This document shows positions 12,247-22,671 of a DNA stretch of 64,000 bases, one piece after another. The notes under the pieces are model-generated. The model saw only the letters and a list, made by a program, of their open reading frames with translations. It was not told the origin of the DNA and searched no databases. Location: the NCBI GenBank assembly GCA_951394045.1, contig OX596000.1, positions 1,525,761-1,589,760 of the forward strand, in the 5' to 3' direction. Position 1 is the stretch's first letter. Each line of letters starts with the position of its first letter. Source of the stretch: Nitzschia sp. DOCU1 (taxonomy: Eukaryota; Bacillariophyta; Bacillariophyceae; Bacillariales; Bacillariaceae). The position numbers and the translations under genes are program-made.

Positions 12247-12289
12247 CCCAAAGGAGCTGTCATTTGCACATTGACGGATTATGGAAACC

Positions 12290-12738
12290 TAGCCTTGCTC
12301 AAAAGTTCCCGCTGTTCAATGACATTAGTCGTCGCCCTGGTCGACTTTGAAAACACTACAAATTACAGCGTTTCGTGCAAACAGTCGCATCCTTTTGGCG
12401 GCAACGTGGCGCTCTTCAGCGATTCATGCTCGCCTCGCAAGAAGGATCTATTCAATCTGGTGGCTAGACTGTCTTCGAGTAGCCTCTATCAGAAAGTGAA
12501 GTTTGTTCAAAACGATCGAATGATGAGACTGATTCTTTATTCATATGGGGATCAACGAACGAGCAGATCGAGAAACAATGTCTAGCCTTCTCGGACGCAC
12601 ACATGCTGCACATATGCGGATTGAAGTGTTGCAATATGATCCTCGGGGTGCCATGACCCTTCCTCTTTCGACAACATTGAGCTATATGCGACATGTACGA
12701 TATCTACTGGTTACTACAAAAGATCCGAGAAAAAAATT
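12290..12738. other. gene-free or degraded sequence between nuclease and LRR pseudogenes
   Basis: Two overlapping plus-strand frames (around 12271-12585 and 12545-12781) have mildly protein-like composition and could be pieces of one frameshifted gene fragment. I recognise no family. The stretch would contain the 5' end of the neighbouring nuclease-transposase unit if that is a transposon. Confidence 0.3.
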
Positions 12739-14215
12739 CTATCCACTGGTTTGGTTGCTGTTCATGCAGTCCTCTCGTTGAATTCCAAACACTTCGGACA
12801 AATCAAAACACGGAGACGCCCATTCGGCTTCGTACTCCAAAGGGATAGTCCCATCCAAACAATCGGCCAAGAAGTCGGCTATAATAATGTTTGTCCAAGA
12901 AGCGTATGATTCAGGGAGAGTGCCAGTCAGATAATTGTCGTAAAGCCCAACGGCTCTCAAGTTTGTCAACTGCCTCCAACTATTTGGAAGTTTGCCAGCC
13001 AACATATTGTCATCCATTTGTCAGTTGGTGCCACGAATTCGGAAGTGTCCCTGTCAAGGAGTTCCAGCTGAGATCAATGTATTCCAATTTCAAAAGTTCA
13101 GCCAACTCGCTTGGAAGCGAATTTCCCCCAATAAAAAGACCGCTAAGCTCCGATAAAGATCGGATTACTGAAACAGATATCGTGCCTGTGATGGTGTTAT
13201 CACCCAGAGAAAGATGTTGAAGAGTGGTGAGCAATCCAAACTTGCTGGGAATCATGCCAGTTAGGCTACAAGAGGAAAGATCCAATACTTTCAACCCAGT
13301 CAGCTCTGCCAACCAGGATGGCACTGGAGAAGCGTCAAAAGGATTGAACTCCAAAACCAGCTCTTCGAGGACTCAAAGATATCGTACAATACCTGGTATT
13401 GTACTTTGGAGGCCATTTTGAGCAATGCGAAGAGATGCAACTTGCCCTTCAGTATCGTATGCCGTAACACCGGCTGGTAAAGAGATATAAGAATACGATT
13501 CGCTGATGGTCCCAAGCAGGAGTCCTTCATAGGGAATCGTTTCTATCCATGTACATTCGTTGTCCTTGGAAAGAAAGCGAAGCTGATTCCACCACGCATT
13601 CGCAAGCACAAAGCGTTGCACAATTCGCCATTCCGGAGTGTATGGATCCTCCAAAATGCCACTCTCGTCTTCCATTGTGAGCCAACGGTATGCCTTTTGC
13701 GCATAGATAGTATCATTCTTGCAGCCTTGAGCTTCGAGGATAATGGGTTGTAAAATCACCCACGGGTCTTTCAACTCTGGCTTAGTAGCGGTTGGAGAAG
13801 CCGTGTTGAAGAATGATGTTTCTCCACCACCGTTGTCGTCTTGAACCGTCAGTGGCAAAGTGATACCCAATGTCAAAGCCACTAACAATAGCACGACGAT
13901 CAGGCAACATGAATATCGCAAAGTCCGAGCTTCGACCTGCGTTTCGTTTTGAATGACAGTCCCTTCTAGTAGTGCTGGCTTTGTTGTTCGTCAGTTTTTT
14001 TCCTCCGGGGGTGGTTCGCCTACAACATAGGCGTCGACTTGAAACACGGCTGTAGCTTGGTCCTCCTCGTCTCCCGGAGAAGGGGTTGTTCCCCGATCGC
14101 CGAACATCTCTCGATCATCATCTCTTGTTCCCGCTCTTGCTGGGGCGGGCTGTCGGGAAGCCACCGCATCATCATCATCGCCATATCTTCCAGCAGGGTT
14201 TTGCTCTCGTGGTGC
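12739..14215 (-). pseudogene. decayed LRR membrane-protein paralogue
   Basis: Translated pieces align along the whole LRR protein at 6373-8502: the acidic N-region, the hydrophobic segment, the lead domain (KDPWVILQPIILEAQG; DPYTPEWRIVQRFVLAN) and LRRs to the C-terminal cap. TGA codons break the frame at 13991-13993 and 13373-13375. Near 13008-13020 the frame shifts and part of a repeat is missing. Several LRRs present in the intact copy are lost. No ATG is found at the 5' end, where TAA at 14216 closes the frame. It is a tandem duplicate that has lost function. Confidence 0.9.
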
Positions 14216-14479
14216 TTACATTATTTCGTCAGGTCGTTGCAGATGAAATTGGATCCACCCGACAACAGAAACTATGGTCGGTGCAAAAACGAATGGTTTT
14301 GGCTGAAATTGTCATCGGTTCTCGTAAAAGTAGTTGAGTAGAGTAGTCGCGATAAAATGTGCTGACGTAAGTCGGGGTTAACGATCGTTAGGACTAATTG
14401 CGTTTTGGACTCAATGGACTCTATTTGATAGAGACGAAGAAACATGTTGAAAGCGATATTCTCTACGATACCGTGGATT

Positions 14480-15745
14480 ATGTACTGTATGCGCCCTGTT
14501 GGAGGTCATGTGCGCGGTATGCCGCGAGGTATGCACATCCGCGCATGAACGACAATAGGGAGCATGAGTAAGTAATTGACCAAAACAGGTTTCGTCTAAA
14601 CTATGTGTTACTACAGTCAGTACAACAGATCATCAATGATCGAACAATAGAGGTGAGTTGTGTCACATGGCTACAAGTTTGCTTACTACCGGTAGGCATA
14701 CCGGTATGCAATCCGGTATGCAAAATGGTAATCCGACCGAGAGGTAGAATGTGTGTTCTGGAATCAGCGACACAAAATGTATACATATCTATATAAACAT
14801 TAATGATTTCAAACGACAAAATAACCGGCGGTTTGGCTTACTGGTGGATTACCGGTGGATTACCAAAACGCAATTCGGTATGCGACCTGTAGCCTGTCGG
14901 ACTACCATTTTCATCGCGATTCATCGCGTGGTATGAACTTCCAACTCGCGACCGCAAGCAGGTTTTTCACATTGGTATTCCGAACCGGTAGCGGGTTTGG
15001 CCAGTACCAGGATTACCACGTAGATTCTACAGGATTCGCCGGCGAATAGAGGTGGGCCGGCTCGAATTTGTGTATATTTTGTACCAATTTCTACGAATAC
15101 CTGTTGCCGGTCGATTACGCAACCTACGATGCGAGAAGTTAATATGTACTGTATGCGCCCTGTTGGAGGTCATGCGCGCGGTAAGCCGCGAGGTAAGCAA
15201 TCCTAGGGCGCATGCCCGAGCGATTGCTTACCCACGCGGATTACCGAGGAATCACGAGAAACCGAGCCGAGGAACAACACCGAGGGCGCATGCCCGAGGT
15301 GTTGTTCCGAGTGCGAGCGTTTCGATCCCGAGGTGGAGGTGGAGGCAGACCGAGGGCGAATGCCCGAGCGTCTGCCGACTACCGACACCGAGCGGCGTGA
15401 TTCCGACAGCGCATGAACGACAATGGGGAGCATGAGTAAGTAATTTACCAAAACAGGTTTCGTCTAAACTATGTGTTACTACAGTCAGTACAAGATCATC
15501 AATGATCGGAACAATAGACGTGAGTTGTTCACATGGCTACAAATTGGCTTACTACCGGTAGGCATACCGGTATGCAATTCGGTAAGCAAAATGGTAATCC
15601 GACCGAGAGGTAGCATGTGTGTTTGGAATCAGCGAGACAAAATTTATTCATATCTATATAAACATTATTGAATAGAAACGACAAAATAACCGGTGGTTTG
15701 GCTTACTGGTGGATTACCGCTGGCTTACCAAAAGGCAATTCGGTA
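14480..15745. repeat. two diverged direct repeats rich in TACCGGT motifs
   Basis: The segment starting near 14480 (TATGTACTGTATGCGCCCTG) recurs from 15142. Both copies run through GAGCATGAGTAAGTAATT, TAGGCATACCGGTATGCAA and a TTACTGGTGGATTACCG end near 14880 and 15745. The second copy carries about 200 extra bases (15195-15400) containing three hairpins. The copies differ by scattered substitutions. They could be solo LTRs, MITE-like repeats, or an internal duplication. No protein is encoded. Confidence 0.8.
15193..15376. repeat. three hairpins sharing a core but with different arms
   Basis: Hairpin 1 has perfect 10-bp arms GTAAGCAATC at 15193-15202 and 15222-15231. Hairpin 2 has perfect 11-bp arms GGAACAACACC at 15271-15281 and 15298-15308. 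Hairpin 3 has perfect 7-bp arms GGCAGAC at 15344-15350 and 15370-15376. All three centres contain GGGC-(GCAT or GAAT)-GCCC flanked by GAG, close to CGAGGGCGCATGCCCGAG. The arms are unrelated to each other while the core is kept. Confidence 0.8.
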
Positions 15746-15845
15746 GACCAGGAACTTCCAATGGGGCCCGACTGGCGCGATGACCGGCCGGCGCGAGAAC
15801 TTTTTTAGCACGTTAAACTGTGTTTCGCGGTAATTCGGTCAACGG

Positions 15846-15965
15846 ATGCCAAGGACTTTGGCATCATATGCCAAGAACTTTGGCGCAAGCCAAGAACTTT
15901 GGCGCAAGCCAAGAACTTTGGGATGATTCGCCAAGAACTTTGGCGCAAGCCAAGAACTTTGGCAT
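15846..15965. repeat. array of six GCCAAGAACTTTGGC dyads
   Basis: Six copies of a near-palindrome (GCCAA, GAACT centre, TTGGC) are spaced about 19-22 bp apart. The first has GG for GA and the fourth ends in GGG. Spacers are mostly GCAA or short AT sequences. It lies 140 bp upstream of the chimeric pseudogene. A solitary copy occurs at 18888-18903, upstream of cysteine synthase. It could be a transcription-factor binding cluster or a minisatellite. Confidence 0.75.
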
Positions 15966-16106
15966 CGATTCGTGATTGGAGTGCTCGGCTCAACGGATCA
16001 ATGAGTTCGCCGATTTGCTCTTTGTACCTTTGCCCATTCCTCGTCCTTGTCAATCCGCAGCATTTCACCTCCCTCTCTTTCACTTCATCCAAGGAATCAT
16101 CGTCAC

Positions 16107-17053
16107 ATGAAATGCCGAAACTTCAGTCATGGTGGGGATATGATGCGACCGCTATGCATCGGAATGGTCGGCGCTGGTACCGTGGATGGCGGCGTTTGTG
16201 AGATTGTCATGGGGCGTCTACTTGAATGGGCTTCCCAAGGAAAACGTCGGTTGTGGATCACAAAGATTTGTGTCAAAGGACCTTTCTTAGCCACGGACAT
16301 TGAAACGAGTACTGGAATCATTCTTCCAGACGATTATATCAGAAAGTCTGCTGCTGCTGCTGCTGTGCATGAGGTAGGCGGTCTTTTCGTTTTGGATTGC
16401 ATCGCCTCGGAACTGTTTGGGCTGATATGAAGGCCCTAGGGGTAGATGTCATTAGCTCGGCACCTCAGAAGGGATGGACTGGACCCTGCTGCGCGGCATT
16501 GGTGATGATGTCAGAAAGAGCCGTCGTGAAGATGCAGACGACATCGGAAACATCCTTCTCGATGAGTTTGAAGCGTTGGTCGGCAATCATGGACACGTAT
16601 GAGGCAGGTGGCTTCGGCTACCACACAACAAAGCCCACTGACGGTCTTCGAGACTTTCATGAGATTTCTGTGGAGACCCTAGCATTCGGATTGTCTGAAT
16701 TGAAGGAGGCGCAACTGAAACTTGGCAAGGAGGCAAGGGCAGCTCTAAACAATCGTGGACTAGTTAGTGTGGCGGCTCCTGGTTTTGAAGCCCCAGGAGT
16801 CCTGATGTACTACTCTCTGACTGGAACAGAAAATCCTGTCATGATGAACAAGTTCAAGGGCCAAGGGCTTCAAACTGCCATGGGCGTCCCATGGCGTATT
16901 GATGAGCCCGATGGTTTGAAGAAGTTCCGCATGGGATTGTTCAGATTGGATAAGCTGGGCAATATTCCAAGAACTGTCAAGGTTTTGACTGATGCATTGG
17001 ATCCCATTCTGGCCGATCTTGGACATAAGGTTCCGGAACAAAAAGCCGCCTAA
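16107..17053 (+). pseudogene. homoserine dehydrogenase fragment fused to class V aminotransferase, frameshifted
   Basis: From an ATG at 16107, residues 12-55 match the start of homoserine dehydrogenase: the NAD-binding stretch IGMVGAGTVDGGVCEIVMG (the family normally has Gly where Asp stands in TVDGG) and ITKICVK. The frame then passes directly into a PLP-dependent class V aminotransferase of the alanine-glyoxylate type (ETSTGIILPDDYI; VHEVGGLFVLDCIAS). Near 16405-16411 one G is missing and the frame changes; it continues with GTVWADMKALGVD, the PLP-lysine region SAPQKGWTGP and the C-terminal domain to TAA at 17053. Most of the aminotransferase N-half is absent. The likely origin is illegitimate recombination of two metabolic genes or cDNAs. 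Function is improbable unless the single-base gap is an assembly error. Confidence 0.75.
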
Positions 17054-17219
17054 GACTTCCCCCCACGTATTGGCTGCATTTTTGGGGCGTTTTCTGAGAT
17101 TCTACTAGAGTGTAATATAGCTTTTTGGTTACGCATTTTAAGGGCAAAGGCAGAACTCTACTTGTGGCCTTTGTCATGACTTCATATAGAACGTTAGGGT
17201 TGGGTTGCCAGCTATATCT

Positions 17220-18269
17220 TCAGGGTACAAATGTAACACCATGATTGGTGTTGTCTGGTTTACTTATCAATGTTTTTGATTTCACGTAGCCATGTTCCAA
17301 GTAAGAACACCGAGTTGAAAAACGCACCCACAAAGAAAAGTAAGCATTACTCAAACCGTTCACGACTCCATCGACACCAGAGAAATCAATGAGCAGAAAA
17401 AAGAAAACGCTAACCATGAAGAGAATGATTATTCCTTTGCGATGCCTCCAGCCGAAAGCGATTCGCACATTAGGGCCACATCTAATATCCATTGAATGTG
17501 TGGAATAATGATTCAACAAGACGCTGATCAGTCCGAGACCTAAAAAGCTCCATATCATCACCAGTTCAATTCGCAAGTCCTGATCAGACAAGTTGGCGTC
17601 ATCAGGACCAAATTTAAGGTCCAATTCGTCTCGGTTGAAATAAATATCTGTGGCAGAACCAGCAAAGATAACTGTACAGAGTAGCAACCAGAGCCAGTTG
17701 TAGGTTGTCTCTCCATGATGGTTGCTAATTTTTTCGGCGAAGGAGGGTAGCCCTGAGGAAGTTCTCCATACCCCATAGTTCAAAACTGAGGGGGAAAAGG
17801 CGATCCATGACGTGAAAAAGATATTACCCTGCACTTCACCAACCTACAAAGCCGAAGTGCAAATGTGCAAACCGACTGCCCAGAAAACTATCATGAAACG
17901 AAGAATATTTTGCTCCCACCGGCTTCCATCCCGAAATATGGCAACCCAGAACTGTGGAAAGCACACTGTATCAAAGTGGGCAACTGAAATAAACAGCGTC
18001 ACGGCGGCCCCAACCGTTCCAACCACTGCACATCCAATCAGCTTCCAAAGATGATAAACAGGGCGGCTGAGAGAATAGTAGATCTCCTTAGCGAAATCTT
18101 CTGTATCAATGTCACCTAGCTTTTCAGCCTCAGAATTGCGATAGAATTTCACTACTGAAATGAGCAGAACGGTTGACGCCAAAAGTTGATAAATGTAGCC
18201 AATCAGTCGGGGAGACGCACGGATATCCGTGGTGGAAAGCCCTCGTTTTGTCTCCTTTTCTTGTTCCAC
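17220..18269 (-). pseudogene. multi-pass membrane protein with one in-frame nonsense codon
   Basis: A single frame of about 350 codons is interrupted by TAG at 17844-17846, after HICTSAL. Reading through gives VGEVQGNIFFTSWIAFSPSVLNYG, which continues the same kind of protein. About seven hydrophobic segments are visible, three before and four after the stop. The frame stays open upstream to about 18350 without an ATG; the codon at 18269 is GTG, so the start is missing or lies in an upstream exon. A GT-AG pair around the TAG would give an intron of only 19 nt, which is unlikely. The family is unknown to me. It may be a pseudogene, a readthrough gene or a sequence error. Confidence 0.6.
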
Positions 18270-18321
18270 ATCGCAAAAATATAGGCCCGCGCTTTGACGA
18301 CTCCCTTTTCTTGGAATGGGG

Positions 18322-18720
18322 TCATTTGCTATTTTGCTGCTTGACTAGAGGCTTTTTCGTTGGCGCATCTAGCAAGGAAAACATGTGATTTTCATCGTTG
18401 GCGCGCGGAGTGTTCGGTGACACCGTCGGCGGACGCTTGTCAGATACATCGAGTACGATTCTGGTGGGCATGTTTTCTTTCGAGGATCGATAATAGAGCA
18501 ACAACAGGAGCGAAGATGCTGCGTCGATGATTCGTTGGCCCTCCTTGTCCACTTTGCCCTCGACCTTTCGGCGCTTTGGCATTTTGGAAGACATGGTGAT
18601 GAGGAGGGCTGGTGGCTCTTCCAACAACAACACGTCCCCCACCACCACCATGTCCCCCACGGCCACCATAACAATGACGACCACGACCACGACCGCGACC
18701 CCCTTGAGTGAAAGATTCCA
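18322..18720 (-). CDS. possible small basic protein, frame uncertain
   Basis: From an ATG at 18594 a 90-residue frame begins MSSKMPKRRKVEGKVDKEG, with a nuclear-localisation-like KRRK. Just upstream, in another frame from about 18720, a Gly/Arg-rich stretch (QGGRGRGRGRHCYGGRGG) resembles an RGG box. An intron or frameshift could join them, but I found no convincing splice pair. The plus strand is also open here, so the call is weak. Confidence 0.2.
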   Translation of the reverse strand, partial: WNLSLKGVAVVVVVVIVMVAVGDMVVVGDVLLLEEPPALLITMSSKMPKRRKVEGKVDKEGQRIIDAASSLLLLLYYRSSKENMPTRIVLDVSDKRPPTVSPNTPRANDENHMFSLLDAPTKKPLVKQQNSK

Positions 18721-19203
18721 TGGTAGGAAGGAGAAAGTTGAAAGTCACAAAGAATGTTGTCAAATGGGTGCGCACCATTTTTTGAGTTTTGTGCAGCATC
18801 GTGAAAAGTGGAGCCGGGTTCGTTCATTGGGCGAACCCATGCAACGGCCATGTGAATCCCGCCTTGGCATCAATCCCGTTTTTATCCCAAGAACTTTGGC
18901 ATTGGAGTCCTTTAAATCCCAATATTTAGTGTTCCTTTTATGTCTTCGCGAGCAACCAAAAGGCATATCCGCAGAAGCTGAAGAACGCCTTCCACATATG
19001 AACACGTGCCAAGACTCTGGCCTTCGACCGGCTGTCTCTTTAAAAAGATATCAGAACCATTCTGGTCCAAACGTTGATGGGGCTTTCAAAACAAAGGCAG
19101 AAAGGGCTTTATCGTCGTTGCGTTCAAACAACCAGCAAAGGATCTCTTTGTTGTTGCCAATCTTTGCTGACTTCGACTACTCTCCCTTTCTACTACTAGC
19201 AAG

Positions 19204-20271
19204 ATGAAGCTTGCTCTAGTGTCCTTGGCATTGATTGCTGGCGCGTCGGCCTTTGTGCCTCGTTCCCCTCTTCAGGCGCAAACAGCCTTAGCGGCCGAAC
19301 GCCCCAAAATTGCTGAAAATGTCCTGGAATTGATCGGCAACACACCTCTGGTCAAGTTGAGCAATCGCATCAACCAGGGCGAGGCGGAAATTGTGTGCAA
19401 ACTTGAGAGTTTCAATCCTGCCAATTCCGTCAAGGATCGTATTGCCTTGAGCATGATTACTCAAGCCGAAGAACGGGGTGACATTGCCCCCGGAAAGACC
19501 ATCCTAGTCGAACCTACTAGTGGTAATACCGGCATTGGACTCGCCATGGTCGCCGCTAGCAAGGGTTATGATTTGATTTTGACCATGCCTGAAAGTATGA
19601 GTATGGAACGTCGTGTCTTGCTCAAGGCCTTTGGCGCCAAACTCGTGTTAACGCCCGCCGCTAAAGGCATGGGCGGTGCGATTGCCAAGGCGGAAGAAAT
19701 TGCCACTACTCAAGGCGGATTCTTGCTTCAGCAATTCAATAACCCCGACAATCCCAAAGTTCATCGCGAAACCACAGGCCCTGAAATTTGGGCGGATACC
19801 GACGGTAAAGTCGATATCTTGATTGGTGGTGTCGGTACTGGTGGTACTTTGACGGGATGTGGACAATATTTAAAGCCATTGAATCCGAGTATGCAAATTG
19901 TGGCTGTCGAACCTGTTGAATCTCCTGTATTGAGTGGAGGCAAGCCGGGTCCTCACAAAATTCAAGGCATTGGTGCTGGCTTTATTCCGGGCAATGCTGA
20001 TACTAGCTTGTTGGATGAAGTCATTCAAATTTCCGGGGAAGATGCCATGGCCATGGCTCGTCGCATGGCCACTCAGGAAGGTATCTTTTGTGGCATTTCG
20101 TCGGGTGCTGCCGTCTTGGCGGCATGTCAAGTGTCGGCCCGTCCCGAAAACAAGGGCAAGCGTATCGTCGTCATTATTCCTTCGTTTGGAGAACGTTACT
20201 TGTCGACGGCCTTGTTTCAGAATTTGTGGGATGAAGCCGCCGCCATGAAAGCCGAATCGATTGAAGCTTAA
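19204..20271 (+). CDS. plastid cysteine synthase (O-acetylserine (thiol)lyase)
   Basis: The enzyme makes L-cysteine from O-acetylserine and sulfide with PLP, the last step of sulfate assimilation. The single-exon gene encodes 355 residues. Residues 1-16 are a signal peptide followed by the ASA-FVP cleavage motif (14-19), the phenylalanine motif of diatom bipartite plastid presequences; the mature part starts near residue 33. [12 protein letters not shown] opens the fold. Lys77 in NPANSVKDR is the PLP lysine, PTSGNTG (105-110) binds the substrate carboxylate, and [11 protein letters not shown] grips the PLP phosphate. Length and motifs are complete. A solitary GCCAAGAACTTTGGC-type motif lies 300 bp upstream, and a short relic of this gene lies at 6312. 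Confidence 0.95.
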   Translation: MKLALVSLALIAGASAFVPRSPLQAQTALAAERPKIAENVLELIGNTPLVKLSNRINQGEAEIVCKLESFNPANSVKDRIALSMITQAEERGDIAPGKTILVEPTSGNTGIGLAMVAASKGYDLILTMPESMSMERRVLLKAFGAKLVLTPAAKGMGGAIAKAEEIATTQGGFLLQQFNNPDNPKVHRETTGPEIWADTDGKVDILIGGVGTGGTLTGCGQYLKPLNPSMQIVAVEPVESPVLSGGKPGPHKIQGIGAGFIPGNADTSLLDEVIQISGEDAMAMARRMATQEGIFCGISSGAAVLAACQVSARPENKGKRIVVIIPSFGERYLSTALFQNLWDEAAAMKAESIEA

Positions 20272-21101
20272 AAGAACGATGAAATCGACGGATTGAAAAA
20301 GATGGCAACAAACCCTAAAAGGCTTGCACCACAGCTATTCGTTAGAGGAAACGGGATGAAGTGACCACCTAATGAATAGTGAAACAACTAATTTAATATT
20401 AGACTAGCTCTAGGGCATACCTAATGACTAGCAAGACGTCAAATACAATTTAAAAGCAAACAGACAGAGTTTGGATTTTTGCTTGGAAGACCAATGACGA
20501 GACTGAATCTTCGTATGCACTCTAGAGGACCATGGCGTCCTGAATATGGCTACTAGTAGAGTATATGATCAACTACTAGCTAGCAAGTCGTCGCTGCCCT
20601 ATTACTCTATAGCACCTAGAGTAGCATGGCATTAGCTAGTAATGGCAGTATTACCAGCCAGTGAGGTTTGTTCTTGTATTGCTGCAGTCTTGTAATAGTT
20701 AGTGAGCGACGACATTGCTGCTACTCTGATAGACTTTGTCATATCCCTTTGCCTACCCGCATCCTGTATTTGTAGTATGAGTATAGCTCATTTACTCTTA
20801 GTGTCCATTTCTTTCATCTTGGCGATCGTCGTAGCTTTCGCGTTTGCTGCCCATAAGACTCCGTTCTTACGCTCGTACTAGTAGAGGAGTGGACTCCTGG
20901 ACTGCTGATGCTATCTGGTTGCGACTTGTTGGTCTTTACAAGAACTAGCTAGAGTAGATTACGACTACTGACTAATGAGCACCTCTAGGTATTGTGCACA
21001 ATAGATAAACCTATCGACCCCATATACATTCATATATCCTGATATTGTTTTTGCATTAGTATGATAATAATCCCTTATTCCTTCTCTCGCTTGTAAGTTT
21101 G
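20272..21101. other. intergenic between convergent genes, CTAG-rich
   Basis: This is the shared 3' flank of cysteine synthase and the secreted Cys-rich gene. Many CTAG, TAGTAG and ACTAGCTAG words occur (for example 20560-20640 and 20935-20990). No open frame of note is present. Poly(A) signals cannot be assigned with confidence. Confidence 0.5.
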
Positions 21102-21866
21102 TTAGTTTCCATCCTTTTCATCTTGATCGTCGTGACTTTCACTCAAAGTCGCCGCCGACAGAACTTCTCCCTTGGTTTGAATTTCATTTTCGACGGCTTC
21201 CATATCCGCCGCTGTACACGTTGCCCCAATGGCTTGATCAGGGACGCAGGCTATCCATCGTTCTTCAGGGGTAGCATCCATGGCTTTGGTACGACAATAA
21301 TTGACATGAGGATTACATCCTCGCCATCCACACAAGATACAATTCGCTTGCAAACTGGCATAACCGGTACAAGCTTCGTTTCCTTCTTGAGTAGGATCTC
21401 CATGGGTACAATGAATGCGGTCAATGGTAGCATTGACTTTACGACACGCCTTGCGTCCAAAACATTCCAATTCTATGGATGGTCCCATGATTTGCGTGAC
21501 ATCGCAAGCCCCTTCGCCTTGACAAGTCATGCTTTTACCTTCCTGGGCAAATTCTACTTGCGCCCGATGACAGGAATGCGTGCCTTGACATTCCAACGTT
21601 TCGACACCTAGAATTTGCGTATTGAAACACGCTTCTTCGCCGGTGCATTTGACAGAAGCACAATTTGCCACGGTAAAGTTTTGACACGCATACAAGCCTT
21701 CACAATTGACAAATTCTTCTAAAAGAACATTGGCAGTCACGTCTTTGCCGTCGGCATTCCAGACTTGACAATCGCCCAAGAGCCTGGAATCGCTGCTGCT
21801 CGCTGAGATGGGGGTAGCAATCATCAGAACGAGAAGCGTAGCGGCCATTCGGAAAAGAAGAGTCAT
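21102..21866 (-). CDS. secreted cysteine-rich protein, unknown family
   Basis: The 254-residue product starts at an ATG (21866) with a signal peptide ending near ISA-SS (residues 1-23). The mature part has about 24 Cys in repeating patterns such as CEGLYACQNF, CTGEEACFN, CQGTHSCHR, CQGEGACDV and CFGRKACRK, that is, about five short repeats of C-x(4)-A/S-C-x(8-12). The C-terminus is acidic. It probably forms a disulfide-stabilised extracellular domain. I recognise no named domain. One exon; no membrane anchor is seen. Confidence 0.8.
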   Translation of the reverse strand: MTLLFRMAATLLVLMIATPISASSSDSRLLGDCQVWNADGKDVTANVLLEEFVNCEGLYACQNFTVANCASVKCTGEEACFNTQILGVETLECQGTHSCHRAQVEFAQEGKSMTCQGEGACDVTQIMGPSIELECFGRKACRKVNATIDRIHCTHGDPTQEGNEACTGYASLQANCILCGWRGCNPHVNYCRTKAMDATPEERWIACVPDQAIGATCTAADMEAVENEIQTKGEVLSAATLSESHDDQDEKDGN

Positions 21867-22671
21867 TTTGATTCGTTCAATAATAATAACTTCAATTGAA
21901 TATGAGAGTGAGGGACTTCACAAAGGAGGAGACGAGGAAGGGGGTTGCTTTGTTGTAGGAGTTAAAGAAAGCGATAGAAGTAGTCGTGGTGACATGAGAA
22001 ACAGCGTATGCGTGTGTTTGTGTACGGCATAGCGTGCTAGCGTGGTGGCGCGGTCTTGGACGACAGCGAAAAGAGAGGCGATGCCGTTTTTCCGCGGGCA
22101 TATGATTGCAAACAAAGGGTCATTTGGATCGTTTGGGCCTCTTTGTCTTCGTAATACCTATGCATCATAGGCAGGAATGAGAGGCTCTCGTGTGCCTACG
22201 TCATCAGTCTCACCCGCAGCTACCTTGGCTACCGGTAGCGCTTCCGCCTCTCCTCTATTACGCTACAATAGCTTTACCCATCGCTAGCTTCTGCTAGTAC
22301 AACTAATCGCAACAGAGGAAATGTGAGTGTTGGGGTAGGGCAACAGGGCTTGATGATAGAGTAGTACTGTAGTAAATACCCGACCACTCGACTCTACTAC
22401 CAGCGAAAAGTGCGTGCTATCCATTTAGCAGCTACCTACGGTAGACGATCGGAAAGGAACCATCTCGCCAAAGCAGCGAAAAGTGCGCGCTAGACTAGTA
22501 GTTGTAGCAGCTATGGAAAGGACACTACAACATTACATAACCTAGTACAGATAGCCTTGTGAAATTTCGAACCTGAACAAGATTCGATACGAGAATAGGT
22601 CGGCAAGAATGCCGCTCACCCATAGCGGAGCAGCCTGCCGACCTCGATGAAATGAAATCCCCCCAAATGTC
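21867..22671. other. intergenic, no gene seen
   Basis: This holds the 5' flank of the secreted Cys-rich gene and the 3' flank of the next minus-strand gene. CTAG- and TAGTAG-rich words recur in 22260-22540. No supported coding sequence or RNA gene was found. Confidence 0.45.
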
